Source: Euryodendron excelsum | Lineage: Eukaryota; Streptophyta; Magnoliopsida; Ericales; Pentaphylacaceae | Assembly (NCBI GenBank): GCA_033060915.1 | Contig: CM065399.1 | Span: 14,051,501-14,115,500, forward strand | DNA length: 64,000 bases | Direction: 5' to 3' | Part shown: in pieces, positions 1 to 10,428 of the stretch | How positions within the stretch are numbered: the first letter of the stretch is position 1 | How the letters are laid out: the number at the start of each line of letters is the position of its first letter | The notes under the pieces: generated by a model | Databases searched by the model: none | Told to the model about the DNA's origin: nothing | The model's input: the letters and a program-made list of their open reading frames with translations, nothing else | Position numbers and translations under genes: made by a program

Positions 1-229
1 TTTTGATTCTAGCATAGTATTTATGGAAATGATAACTGTACCAAATTTCTTTTGACAACTTCTTTTGTAATCTCAACAGTTTACTCAATGAAATCATTCT
101 ATTCTGGTATCAAATGTAATTGCTCTGATAACTTGTTTGATTTATTCCCTGTTTAAACAATCTATTATGTTCTTTAAATTTTTTTGCTATTGTACATGTC
201 TATCATTATCACTCAATTGGTGCAGTGGC
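1..229. other. Unassigned AT-rich flank
   Basis: AT-rich sequence with no reading frame, repeat unit or terminal motif that I can recognise. It lies outside the part of the neighbouring LTR fragment that can be matched to the other LTR copies, and it may be a further diverged part of that LTR. Confidence 0.4.
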
Positions 230-1473
230 GCCAGGCCAAATTTCCTCTTGGTGCCACTAGGAGTGGCACCAGCCAATTAGGAAAGTTTTAAGGTCGACAA
301 GCAACGTATCTTGGGAAGAATTGGGCACCTGTACTAGTGACTACCATGCAATGTTTAGTCTGGCTTCACTAGGAGTGACTCCGAAAAGTTCGGGAAGAAT
401 TTATGAAACCGGGATTGGCCCAGAAGGCCGAAAAAAAGGTAGCAACACTTAGAACAGTGTCTCGGAGGTATTTGACTTAAAAAATGAGGATAGGATGTGT
501 CGGAGGGGTTGACCGGGCCATTAGGGGCAAAACGATCAACCGGGCCAAAAAGCTACCGAGATGGACTCAGAACATGCTAGAAGAAGATTCAAGATTTGAA
601 AACATTATTCAGAATGTTCCCAAAGGTTTCCGGTTTGATACCCAGAGCCGGTGTGGTTGGAAAAGATGACCGGCCCACTAGGGACAAAACGGTCCTTTTG
701 CGCCAGGTTTGTCGGAGCTAACTCAGAATGATCCGAAAAGATAAAGAGAGGTTGAGAATACTATAAGAAGCATTCTCGAGAGGTTACCGGTTTGATACCC
801 AGAGCCGGTGTGGTTCTTGGGGGGCATTCGGATGCCTAAAGGCAAAATGGTCATCTTGACCGAAAAGTCTCGAAATTAACCCAAAACGGACTGAAGGGCA
901 CCTAATCATGCCGGATTGCTTTTAAGACAATCTAGAAAGGTGGACTTGTCATTCTGAGGGCTTAGGTATGCTCTCAAGAAACGTGCCAAAAAATGGCCCT
1001 AAGGACAGTTTGGTCATTTTTCACCAGAGTGGGTTAGCAGGCACCGGTGTTGACCTGGGTTTTGAGTGTTTCCGCCACTCTGACGGTGATCTCATGATAC
1101 AGGGGTTTTTTGGCAATTTCCTATATCGACCTTTTTACAAGTATTTCCATTACTCTGACGGTTGCGATGTTTGCGAGTATTTTCGCTACTCTGACGGTTC
1201 GCGATCATTCCCGAGACTGCCTGATCTCGGGAAGCTGCTAAAGAGACTTAGCACCTAAGAATCAATTTTCTCGAAAGGCATGCCTAAATGAACATTTTTG
1301 CATTGGTAGGCTAGCAGGTGCCAAAGGTGGACCATTCTACCATCTAGGGGACTTGGGGTCTCGTCCCGATTGACAGGTTTAAAAGGACTTACCGTTCTGA
1401 AGAGATTTTCTTCAGAAAACGTGCCAGATTGGATAGAATTGTCGCCTCAAGGAATCAACTGTCTCGAGAGAGG

Positions 1474-1510
1474 GATTGGAATTGGAATTGGAATTGGAAT
1501 TGGAATTGGA
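1474..1510. repeat. (TTGGAA)n hexanucleotide microsatellite
   Basis: About six perfect copies of the hexamer attgga, directly abutting the 47-bp minisatellite that follows. The hexamer resembles the end of the 47-bp unit and probably arose from it by slippage. Confidence 0.9.
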
Positions 1511-1698
1511 AAGGGGACTTACTGTCTTCGGAAAGACGTGCCTGATTTAGATTTGGAAAGGGGACTTACCGTCTTCGGAAAGATGTGCCTGATTTGGAAT
1601 TGGAAATGGGATTTACCGTCTTCGGAAAGACGCGCTTAATTTGAAATATGAAAAGAGGACTTACCGTCTTCGGAAAGATGCGCCTGGTTTGGAATTGG
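1510..1698. repeat. 47-bp minisatellite, four units
   Basis: Units start near 1510, 1557, 1604 and 1651. Each contains 'cttaccgtcttcggaaag', then a 'gcctgatttgg'-like end. A fifth, more diverged copy lies at about 1384. The array sits in the promoter-proximal (U3) half of an LTR. Confidence 0.85.
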
Positions 1699-2845
1699 AA
1701 AGGAACAATGCCCCTAAGGGCATTTCGATCATTTTGTCTCTGTTTGGGCCTAGCGGGGCCCGCGAAGTAATGAATAGACAGGATTAGACTTAGAGAGTTG
1801 ATTTCGATTGGAATACGTCCATATTAACTTGAGTACAAGTCTGGACGGACCGTAGACTGTCGAGCGATCAAAAATAGGGTGCTTACACCTTGTTGACTCA
1901 AGGTTAATTCCCATATTGATTTTGATGATAACTAAACCTTATGTTATATTACTAATGAATCTACTTAGTGTGCAGATTAACAAAGTTCATAATTTAGACT
2001 TAAAGTTCAATCTTAAGTCTAATGCATGTCAAAGGGAATGCACAACGAATTCAAAGATCAAGCAATGAATTCAAAGAGCTATGCAATGAACCAAACAGAG
2101 AATTGACGCCTATCTCTACTTCAAACAAATGTTCTACATTCGAAGAGATTGAAGATGTTCAAATAAAGCTTCTATCAAGTATGCATAGTTTCAATGAAGA
2201 TTGATTTGCACTCAAGATATACTGAAGACTTTATCAGAATATGCAAAGATTAGTTGAAGAAGTGCAAAGTTCAGTTGAAGAGGAATTGATTGTTGAAGAG
2301 ATTGAAAATGCTCAAGAGATGATTTCATCTAGTATGCAAAGATCAATTCAAGACAATGTGATTGAAGTTGCTGAGAAGATGACTCACAATGATTGTCTGA
2401 TCTCTCACTAGCCTACTTTAAGATGATATGGCCTATGAAGACTAGATGTATGAAGAGACTTCACCATGTTTGCAATGGTCTCAGTGAAGTGATTTTAATA
2501 AAGAATAAAGAATTACTAGCAAAGAAAGCAAATCAGAAATCAAGCATTGTGAAGCTCTACACAATTGAGGAAGTTTGGCATTGAAGAAGATGTTCTACAA
2601 TGAAAGAAGAAGCTTTGCAAATGAAGAAGAAAAGATCAACATTAATCTAATGAAGCTCTAACAATTTGAGAGTCAAGAGAAGATCAATATCCAATGTTTG
2701 ATTCAATCCAAGTTGAATAGAAGTTAACTCTGATGAGTTAAAGAGATTTGATTGATCATTATACCCCAAAGAGATACTCCTTGAAGATCTTATACCAGTG
2801 CTAAAATGATCTAGATCACTTAATGATAGAATGCAAATATCTGAA

Positions 2846-3250
2846 CAATGAGCGGACTCATTGAAATGAGGAGTCGCCTCATGGTTACAGAAGCAAAAGG
2901 TCTGAAGATAAAAGGTCAATGAGCGGACTCATGAAACATGAAGAGTCACCTCTTGATTACAGAAGCAAAAAGTCTGGAGACTAAATAGACAACGAGTGGA
3001 CTCATTGTAATGAAGAGTCACCTCATGGAGACAGACGCAAAGGTTTGAAGATGCAATGATCAATGAGCGGATACATGAAGACAAAGAGTCGCCTCATGAC
3101 AACAGAAGTAAAAGGCTGAAGAATTGAATGAACAAAGAGCGGACTCCTGAAGATGAAGTGTCACCTCATAACAGAAGAAGCCAAAGATATGAAGACAGAT
3201 GAACAAGGAGTCACCTTATTGATATGAAGAGCGGACTCATGAAGTCAGTG
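2846..3250. repeat. 71-bp tandem array inside the copia-type LTR
   Basis: Five units start at about 2846, 2917, 2990, 3061 and 3132, with a rearranged sixth to about 3250. Each holds 'gagcggactcatgaa', then 'gagtcacctcatg', then 'acagaagcaaa'. The first two segments are partial inverse complements, so each unit can form a short hairpin. The array lies directly upstream of the LTR promoter. Confidence 0.85.
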
Positions 3251-3407
3251 AGCAACATCTAGTAAATGCAGAAGCAGAAAGTGTCGACTCCACAAACCTG
3301 GAGTCGACTCCTTGGATATAACGGCTATTTTTCTTAACGTTATAACGGACTGGACATGCATTAATGATCCCCAACAACCAATAACGGATGGAATCAATAC
3401 AGGGGGG

Positions 3408-3421
3408 TACATATATAAGCG
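3408..3421 (+). promoter_or_regulatory. LTR TATA box
   Basis: 'tacatatataagcg' is a strong plant TATA context in the middle of the solo LTR, just after the tandem array. That is the usual place for the U3/R boundary. Transcription would be expected to start near 3440. Functional status is not known. Confidence 0.6.
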
Positions 3422-3989
3422 TCCAGCTGCATTTATACAAGTGATTGAAGACAAAAAATGAGATCAACTGACTGAATCACTGATATACTCTAAATATTCT
3501 TCATGTCTTCATTTGTGAGCTTTGAATGTAAAATCTACTCTTGGTAGAGAGTGTGTTAGTTACTTGTATACTTTTGTACACTTTTAATTGAGAGTTTGAG
3601 AGTTCTCTTGTGAAAGCAAAACTCTTGTAAGTTTGAGTGGAGCTTGGACAAAACCACTTGGAGATTGAAGAGCTTGGTGAGGAGTTCTTGTATAGTGAGC
3701 TGAGCACTTTGTTAATCAGTAGCCCATCTTGTAATAGCTAATTACATAGTGGAAGAAGACTTCAAGGAGGTCTTGGGGTGAGGACATAGACCACGGTTTA
3801 TGGTTGAACCTCAGTAAATCTGTGTCTCCCTTCTATTGCTCTGTTTTCTTTATTTCCACTGATTACATTGCATCACATATAGATTGATCACTATTATTTT
3901 GCTTAGATTAATTTTAATTAATCTTAACTAGTATTAATCTTCGAAAAACCTAATTCACCCCCCCTATTGGGTTGCCTTTTGGGCCAACA

Positions 3990-6900
3990 CCATACACTCA
4001 TACACACCCCTATACACTTATACGCTAGCCTCCAACCCTCCATTGAAGACTTGGATTGCTGCAACTCGAAGCTCTCGAAGACCAAGCCAAAGCTCTCGAA
4101 GACTGATGCGAAGATCGAAGAAAAAGCAAGAAAAGCAAGGTACGCACAGCAAAGTGAAATAAACAAGACAATGTAGGCTTTCTCTTTAAGTTTTTGCACT
4201 TCCCCCTCTCTCTTCTCTCTCCTAACCCACTTGGGTTTTCTTCTATTTTAATCCCCCATCTTCTTCCCCCCCCCCCCCCTTTCTTTGGATGCTTGAAACT
4301 AGGCGATTCCCTGTCCATGTGTAGGATTAGGCTATTGGAGAGTCACCGTGTTGGGAGCTTTCTTTTAGTCTAACCGGAGACCACATGGGTTCGGTCCCCC
4401 TTGATTATGTGGTGAAGCCTTAACCTTGTATGTTCACAACCCCAAATTTGCATTGTGCATATCCTCATCTTGCATTTTTCCAAAAATCGTTTTTAAACTC
4501 GTTTTCAAAACTTGCGTTAAACTTGTTTTCAAAATGGCGTCAAAATCTTCTCTTTCAAAATTTGTTTTCAAAATCACAATTCTAGGGTGATTCTAGCCTT
4601 TTCATGGCTAGGGTTGCTTTAGGAAAGTGTTACATTTAAAGTGACCAATATGGTTCACATTTTCAAATCCTTGTTGTTTTCAAAACCACTTTCTTAAAGT
4701 GGTTCTAGCCTTCATATGGTTAGAATCGCTTTAGGAAAGTTAGACGTTTTTATACTTTCTAAAAGCTCTCTTTTCAAAAGTCTCTCTTTCTAAAACCCTC
4801 CTTTTCAACATGCTTTCCTAAAACTCTCCTTTTCAAAATTGTATTCAAAAGTTTCCTCCAAAAATCTATTTTTCAAAAAACTCCTTTTCAACTCCTTTCC
4901 AAAACACTCTCTTCAAAATTTCTTTCCTAAAAACACTCCCTAGGTTTCCTTCTTAGAAAAATCGCTTCCTAAATCTCTTTCCTAACAATCTCTTTCTAAA
5001 AACTCCTCACTAGGATTTCTTTCCAAAAACTCTTTCCAAAATTCTTTTTCTAGAAATTCCTCTCTAGGATTACTTTCCAAAATCTCCTTCCTTGGTGTCA
5101 AAGTTAACCTTAGAGCCAACAATTAGGAAACCCTAACTTTCTTCTCCAAAAACATAGTTTCCAATTCCTTATTTTGGCCTCAAAACCTAGGTTTCCAAAA
5201 CCTCTTGTTTTCTACATCAAAACTATGTATATTTTCAAAACCTCTTTTCTACGTCGAAACTATAGTCCTCTCAAAACTAGAATTTCCAAAATTCTATCTT
5301 TCCAAATCCATGCCAAATCCAATCTTCCCTTTAGGAAACCAAATCCAATCTTCCCTTTAGGAAACCAAATCCCATATTCCCTTTAGGAAACCAAATCCAA
5401 TCTTCCCGTTTAGGAAACTAGATCCTATCCTCGGTTTTTGAAAACAAAATCAAACCTTCTCTTTTAGAAACAAAATCTAAGCCCTTGTTTTAGGAAATAG
5501 GAATCTTAACCCTTCCTAGTCTAAATCTTTCCTAATTCAAATCCTTCCTAATCTTCTACTTTCCTAAATCTTAAGTTTCGAAAACTTGAACATAAAATCT
5601 TTCCTAAATTTAAACACTCAACTTTCACAACTTTCCTAATTCTATCTATCTCCGAATCTTAACTTTCCAAATCTAAGTTTTCAAATTTTTCTAAAACTCC
5701 AACCTTTCCTAATCCCAAGATTTTCTAAAACTCAAACTCTAAAACTTTCTAGATCCTAAACTTTCTAAACTTCAAATCTTTCCAAATCCAAAGCTTTCTA
5801 AATTCAAAACTTTCTTAAGTTAAGACTTTCTAAATCCCAAATCTTCTAAATTCTAAACCTTTCTATATTTTAAACTTTCTCAATTCAAATCTTTCTTAAA
5901 TCTTAAACTTTCTTAATTCAAAACTTTCTTAATTCAAAACTTTTCTAATTCAAAACTTTCCTAAAACAAAACTTTCCTAAACGGAACCTTCCTAAAATGA
6001 CACTTTCCTAATTTGAAACTTTCCTAATTCGAACCCTTCCTAAATCCGATCTTTCTCAATCTTCCAAGTTCAACACTCGAGTTGAATCTTTCCTAAGTCT
6101 CAAGTCGTTCTTAAGTATAGGTTTCCTAAAACCAAGCTTTCCGAAATCAAATATTTTCAAATCTTCCAATCAAAATCTCTTTCTTCCGACCACACCTTTT
6201 ATTTTCTATCGGACTCTTATCCGAACTATGACTGACCTGATTCCTCAAAAAGGATACGTAGGCAACCCTTATGGGTGGGGTCACAACATTTTTCAAACTT
6301 CTATTTTCACAAACTTTTTCAAATCTCGAATTCCACAACATTTTTCAAGCTTCTATTTCCACAACTTCTTTCAAATCTCCTATCCCCTAATCTATTTCCA
6401 AAGATCTATTTTCAATTCTCAATTTCAATTTCTAAACTTTCTTTCTAATTTCAAACTTCAATTCTTCTTTTCTAAATCTATTTTCCAACTTTCTTTTCTT
6501 GCACTTGCATATCATGCATCATGTTTTTAAAACATTATTTTTCTAAAGTGGATAGGATTGAATATTTATTAGTTGAAGACTCTTATAGGTGAATTTAGGG
6601 TAAATAGACATGTAGGTACCGCAAGGGCAGGGTAGGATGATGGCTTAGTGCGTCTTCCCTACACATAACCAACCTCCGAACCTAGAATCACTATTTTCGA
6701 AGACCAAAATGGAGTTTATTTTCAAAAAGTACTTAATTATTTTCTAAAGGTTGCCAAACAACCTGTTTTCCTAAAAACCCACTCTTTAGGATGTATTTTC
6801 AAAATCGTTTTCAAAAATCCTAAGTGTGATCCTCGGATTATGCTTAGCTTTTAGGAGACCTAACTCACCTTAATCAAGTTAGGTGGCGACTCCAAATCTT

Positions 6901-7052
6901 TTCCAAAAGCCCTTTATTTAAATCAATTTTTAATTCAAACCCAGTCGCACTCATTCTTCTAGGAGGGTGAGTTCTAACGAGAGAGTATAGTGTTTTTCCG
7001 GCTTGTGTGTGTATTCCTCGAGTGCGAAAAATCTAGGCACGACAACCTAAGG
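3990..7052 (+). mobile_element. Ogre/Tat-like LTR fragment, copy D (3' part)
   Basis: On the plus strand this matches the reverse complement of LTR copy B. The segment near 4240-4440 ('gtcaccgtgt', 'tatgtggtgaagc') corresponds to 14090-14340. The segment 6220-6280 ('cctgattcctc', 'ggatacgtaggca') corresponds to 11825-11870. The segment 6820-7052 ('caccttaatcaagttaggtg', 'agtcgcactcattcttctag') corresponds to 11163-11400. It lacks the first ~1.5 kb of the LTR and ends exactly where minus-strand copy A begins. The stretch 4450-6200 is a G-poor low-complexity run of 'ctttcctaaa'-like motifs. No reading frame here looks real. Confidence 0.7.
4267..4281. repeat. Poly(C) run
   Basis: About fifteen consecutive C after a CT-rich stretch within LTR copy D. 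Probably expanded by slippage, since the matching place in copy B (near 14245 on the other strand) has only a short G run. Confidence 0.9.
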
Positions 7053-7200
7053 TTAACTAACTTAGGTTAGGTTAACATAGGGTTAAGATGGACTAGGGTC
7101 AACTAACTTGGGTTAGGTTAACCTTGGGTTGGACAACTAGGGTCAAGTTAACCTAGGGTTGGACAACTAGGGTCAAGTTAACGTAAGGTTGGATTGAGCT
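7053..7200. repeat. 'ctaaggttaac' degenerate short tandem repeats (copy A)
   Basis: Runs of ctagggtt/ctaaggttaac with 15-35 bp spacing. They resemble plant telomere repeat only superficially, since no regular TTTAGGG heptamer is present. A longer version is at 12845-13160 in copy B. Confidence 0.8.
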
Positions 7201-8694
7201 TTGAAAAACAATTCATGTTATGCAAAGGACTTTGGTAATCAACCTTTTTGAAGATCATTTCCATGAAAATTTGACTCTAGCCAAGAGTATGGTTTATATG
7301 GTTGGTGTTTGAAGACCATTCCAAAGAAGGTTTCCTTATGACCATTATAACCATGATCTTGACAAGAGTATGGAGTTCAAGAATCAACATGAAGATGATG
7401 ACCTTTGAAACACCATTTTTAATGCGAAGATGAAGAGAATAAATTTTTTTTGAAAACTATTCTTGAGAAAAGGACTTTGAGAACCGTTTTTAAAAGAAGC
7501 CATTCCAACAAGATAGGGTTCCTATGGCTAAATAAAAGGGAGACCACTCAAGAGAGGGTTCCATGGGGCTATTCCAACCACTAAACTTGAGATAATGGAA
7601 GCTTTGAAAATTAGAGAGTTTGAAAACAACTTTCACGCAAGTTGAAATGCAATGATGCAAAAGTGTAGGTTAGGGGTTAGAGGGGGATTTTTTAAGGCAC
7701 GATTTCTAATGTCTTATCCTAAACTTCAAGGGACCAACTCTTAGAACCATTTTGAGAGATGTATTGAACTTGAAAATGGCATGGAGATAAGAATAATGCA
7801 AGTTTTGTAAGATATGATTATAAACATGAAAATGAAGCCAAGCACACAAGACATGATCAAGATAACAAAATACAAGGGGGTCATGAATACATACAAGGCT
7901 TTAGGCTACACCGCATAAACAAGGGGCTCCTAGGCCATATCATCTTAAAGTAGGCTAGTGAGAGATCCCCCTACACGGTGGCTCCCACTAACTTTGCTCT
8001 AGGCATGATTAAAATAGAGAATAGCCTAAGTAGACTTGGAGGGAGAAGAGAAGAGTGGGGGAAGACAAAAATGTAAAAGAAATACCACCTTTAGCCTTCA
8101 AGACACTTGTAATCTTCTATAGATGCCTTGACTTGAACTTGGATGGCTTCAAGTAGGCTTGAGGGGTTGGAAAGAGGGGTTTAATGGTGTATGGGGCTAT
8201 GTAAGTGAAGTGTATGGGCTAGAGGGAGGTGGAATCTAGCCTAAGTGTTGGAGGAGTAGAATGTATGTAGAGATTCGAGGTCCTCGAGCAATTTCAGCAT
8301 AGCTTCGCATCAATTTTCAATTTTAGAATATGCAAAGGGAAAGGCCTGTATTTATAGGCAAAATTTTGGACACTAGCGCACGTCCTACAAGCGCCGGTAC
8401 TGTTCCACAGAATGAAGGCCACGTGGCACTCCCTGTACTGGTTAAATCTTAAAGGCTAAGCAAAGTTTGATCGATCTTATCAAAATCTAGGCACGTGTAG
8501 CATACGCTCTGCCACCGGGAGTGTTCGTTTAAATTTTACCTCAATAATTGTGCCAACCGGAGAGGTTTCTGGGGAATCGGTTGCATCCACAGTGTTCTCC
8601 TAGGGTTTCTCATGAACTTTTATGTTTTCAAAAAGTTTGAATGGTGTTTGGAAATGTGAGATATCATCTCGGGAAGTGTGTATAAAATTGCATC

Positions 8695-9145
8695 TTTACA
8701 AAGCGTTTGTGATACGCTCCGCAAGGGTTCAAAAGTAGCTATTTTTGCACTGCATGATTGAGGTCTTCAGGAAGCGATCTCTCCAATGGAACCGTGCCGA
8801 TTGAAAGTACTCTAGAAATACTTTCAAGAATTCCCTAATTTACACATTTCTCAAGTCGTTTGATGGTGCATTTTAATCAGGGAATTGGAGAAAAAGTTAA
8901 CATTGGCAAAGCTTCTGTGAGACGTTCCAGGGGTTGCTGAAAGTAGTAGTTTTCAAGCCACGCGATAAAGAGCTTCAGGAAACGATTTATCCGATCAAGC
9001 CGTATCGATGAAAAGACCTATGGGCGAGCTTCCAGGAATTCCTTGGTTTACGCATTTCTCAAATCATTTTGACGGTACATTATAACTAAGAATTCAGGAG
9101 AAAAGGCAATTTTGGCAGAGCGTCTACGAGAGGCTCCAGAGAAAT
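8695..9145. repeat. ~209-bp tandem repeat in LTR copy A
   Basis: Two full units and a partial third start at about 8695, 8903 and 9113. They share 'caaagc.tctgtgagacg', 'cttcaggaa.cgat', 'tttacgcatttctcaa' and 'aattcaggagaaaa'. Copy B has the same array, so the duplication predates the split of the copies. Confidence 0.8.
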
Positions 9146-9741
9146 TTTAACGAGTCGAGGGTTTTTAGTATCTTAAGGTCCTCCTTAGGTTAAACAGGGG
9201 TGTACAACAGGACCCATCGTTTGAAATTCGAGGACTAGTGTTGTTTTTGGGGCACGTTTAGGTTATCAAGGGTAAAATGGTCAGTTTGGCCGGGTTTGGG
9301 TGTAAATGGTCGGGAATGGGTCGGAGTGTAATGTTAAGCGTGTCCAGTCAATTAGGAATGATCCCAGGAGAGTCTTTCACTACTTGGTGGGATTTGTGCT
9401 GTGCTAGGGCATCTAGGGGTAAAATGGTCATTTTGACCAGAGTTAGCAGAATGGGATCGGAGTTGAACAGAATGGTGTGTTGAGTACGCCTAACTGTTTA
9501 GTAACACTTTGGAAAGGCGGACTTACCATCTTGAAGGATTTTGAACTTTCTCAAGATGTGCTTGGAGGCCCAAGGGGTAAGTTTGGTTATTAGGCCTCTA
9601 TTGGGCCTAGTAGGCCCGAGAAGCAGTTGACTGATTGGATAGGGGTTTGAAAGTTGATTTGGGCTTGAATATGCTTACGGAGTTTTGAAAGAGAGTTCGG
9701 TCAGGCCAAAGATTGCCGAGCGGGCAAAATTGGAGTGCTTA

Positions 9742-9934
9742 CAGTGATGATGTATGGATTTTGTTATGTTGTGAGAGTTATTTTAGAGACTTAATTTGGA
9801 TTATTTAGATTATAGTACTTTGACCTCTCGTTGATCCCCTATTGGGGGTGTCAACGCTGCCAATGTGGGGTTAATGAGTGATCTATATCCCGTCATCTAA
9901 AAATCCCTGAATGTGAGAAATTTGGGGTGTGACA
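9742..9934 (-). mobile_element. Second LTR-type fragment (TGTCACACCCC terminus)
   Basis: Read on the minus strand, 9934 downward starts TGTCACACCCCAAATTTC, a terminus common in Ty3/gypsy LTRs of plants. Only about 190 bp remains, between LTR copy A and the integrase remnant. The other end cannot be placed. Confidence 0.4.
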
Positions 9935-10428
9935 AGATGGCTGTCGTTCCCTTTTCATCTAGGTGGAAAATTTTTTCATATCGGTCTTTGATCCAATCTG
10001 CTTTGGCAAGTTGAGTTTCCATGAGGATTCAGAGAGAGGGGATTTCCACTTCGACTGGTAGAATTGCCTCGTTATTGTAGACCAATGAAAATGGTGTTGC
10101 TTCAGTTGAGACTCTAACTGAGGTTTTGTATGCCATCAAATGTAAAGGGTAGCTGCTCATGCCAATCTTTGTGGTTGTCAACTATCTTGCAAAGGATTCT
10201 CTTGATGTTTTTGTTGGCTGCTTTGATTGTTTCATTCATCAGTGGTCGATAGGCTACTGACTTGTGATGATGGATCTTGAAGGTTTGGCAAAGCTTTGCC
10301 ATCATGTCGTTGTTGAGGTTGCTTGTATTATCTGAAATGATGAACCCGAGGAGGCTGAATCTACAAATGATGTTGTTAGGACCTTCAGAAGCCTTTAGGG
10401 TCAAAAGATGCCAAACTTTAGATATCAT
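9935..10428 (-). pseudogene. Ty3/gypsy integrase remnant (Ogre/Tat type)
   Basis: The minus-strand frame 10428-10114 reads like the second half of an integrase core: 'NTSNLNNDMMAKLCQTFKI', 'AYRPLMNETIKAANKNIKR' (catalytic-glutamate region; the glutamate of the usual 'VEAANK' is now I, so the residue is lost) and 'DWHEQLPFTF'. After a frameshift near 10110 another frame continues with 'EATPFSLVYNNEAILPVEVEIPSL', stop, then 'DWIKDRYEKI', typical of the integrase C-terminal part. With the lost glutamate, frameshift and stop codon it cannot be active. Family knowledge: this enzyme inserts retrotransposon DNA. Confidence 0.85.

Larger units (their letters stand above)
230..1888 (-). mobile_element. 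Ogre/Tat-like LTR fragment, copy C (5' part)
   Basis: Read on the minus strand this begins TGTAAGCACCC at 1888, the same terminus as LTR copy A at 9741. It shares with copies A and B several blocks, for example the 'ccggtgttgacct' segment near 1050 (15910 in B), the 'gggcctag' block near 1745 (9600 in A) and the recurring 'aaaatggtca' block. It covers roughly the first 1.65 kb of the long LTR. It carries two minisatellites absent from the other copies: three copies of a 'cactctgacggt' segment at about 1075-1200 and four 47-bp units at 1510-1698. The left limit is approximate because similarity fades below about 330. Confidence 0.6.
1891..3989 (+). mobile_element. Copia-type solo LTR, 2.1 kb
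   Basis: It starts TGTTGACTCAAGG and ends GGGCCAACA, giving a terminal TGTTG/CAACA inverted repeat. The start is followed by 'ttgatgataac', common in plant SIRE/Maximus-type copia LTRs, and the end has the C-rich 'aattcacccccc' tract often seen in such LTRs. Inside are a 71-bp tandem array and a TATA box followed by about 570 bases to the end. No primer site or internal coding region follows, so it is a solo LTR. The flanks do not give a clean 5-bp target duplication (only 'cacc' is shared), so the boundaries rest on the terminal repeats. Family assignment is inferred from motifs. Confidence 0.7.
7053..9741 (-). mobile_element. Ogre/Tat-like LTR fragment, copy A (5' part)
   Basis: Minus strand begins TGTAAGCACTCC at 9741. 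It runs parallel to copy B over about 2.6 kb: 7200-9570 matches 13160-15860, including the 'ctacacggtggct' block (7970 and 14170) and 'gaagcgatctctccgat'-like block (8770 and 15057). It ends at the 'ctaaggttaac' array, where the inverted copy D abuts. The last ~1.7 kb of the LTR is missing. Short frames inside show no similarity to known proteins and are not called. Confidence 0.75.

Noticed and set aside
968..1258. 96-codon plus-strand frame in LTR copy C
   Set aside because: It lies across imperfect repeats of the LTR, is not conserved in frame in the other copies, and shows no domain.
1885..3991. Target duplication 'acacc' for the 2.1-kb solo LTR
   Set aside because: It occurs on both sides (1885-1889, 3987-3991), but using it would put the LTR start at TTGTTG and remove part of the CAACA end. 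The TGTTG/CAACA ends fit better, so the duplication is left open.
3924..4318. Overlapping frames on both strands near 4 kb
   Set aside because: They fall across the solo LTR end, the poly(C) run and LTR copy D. Open only because of biased composition.
7053..7200. Interstitial telomere repeat
   Set aside because: Motifs are ctaaggttaac-like with irregular spacing; no run of perfect TTTAGGG heptamers.
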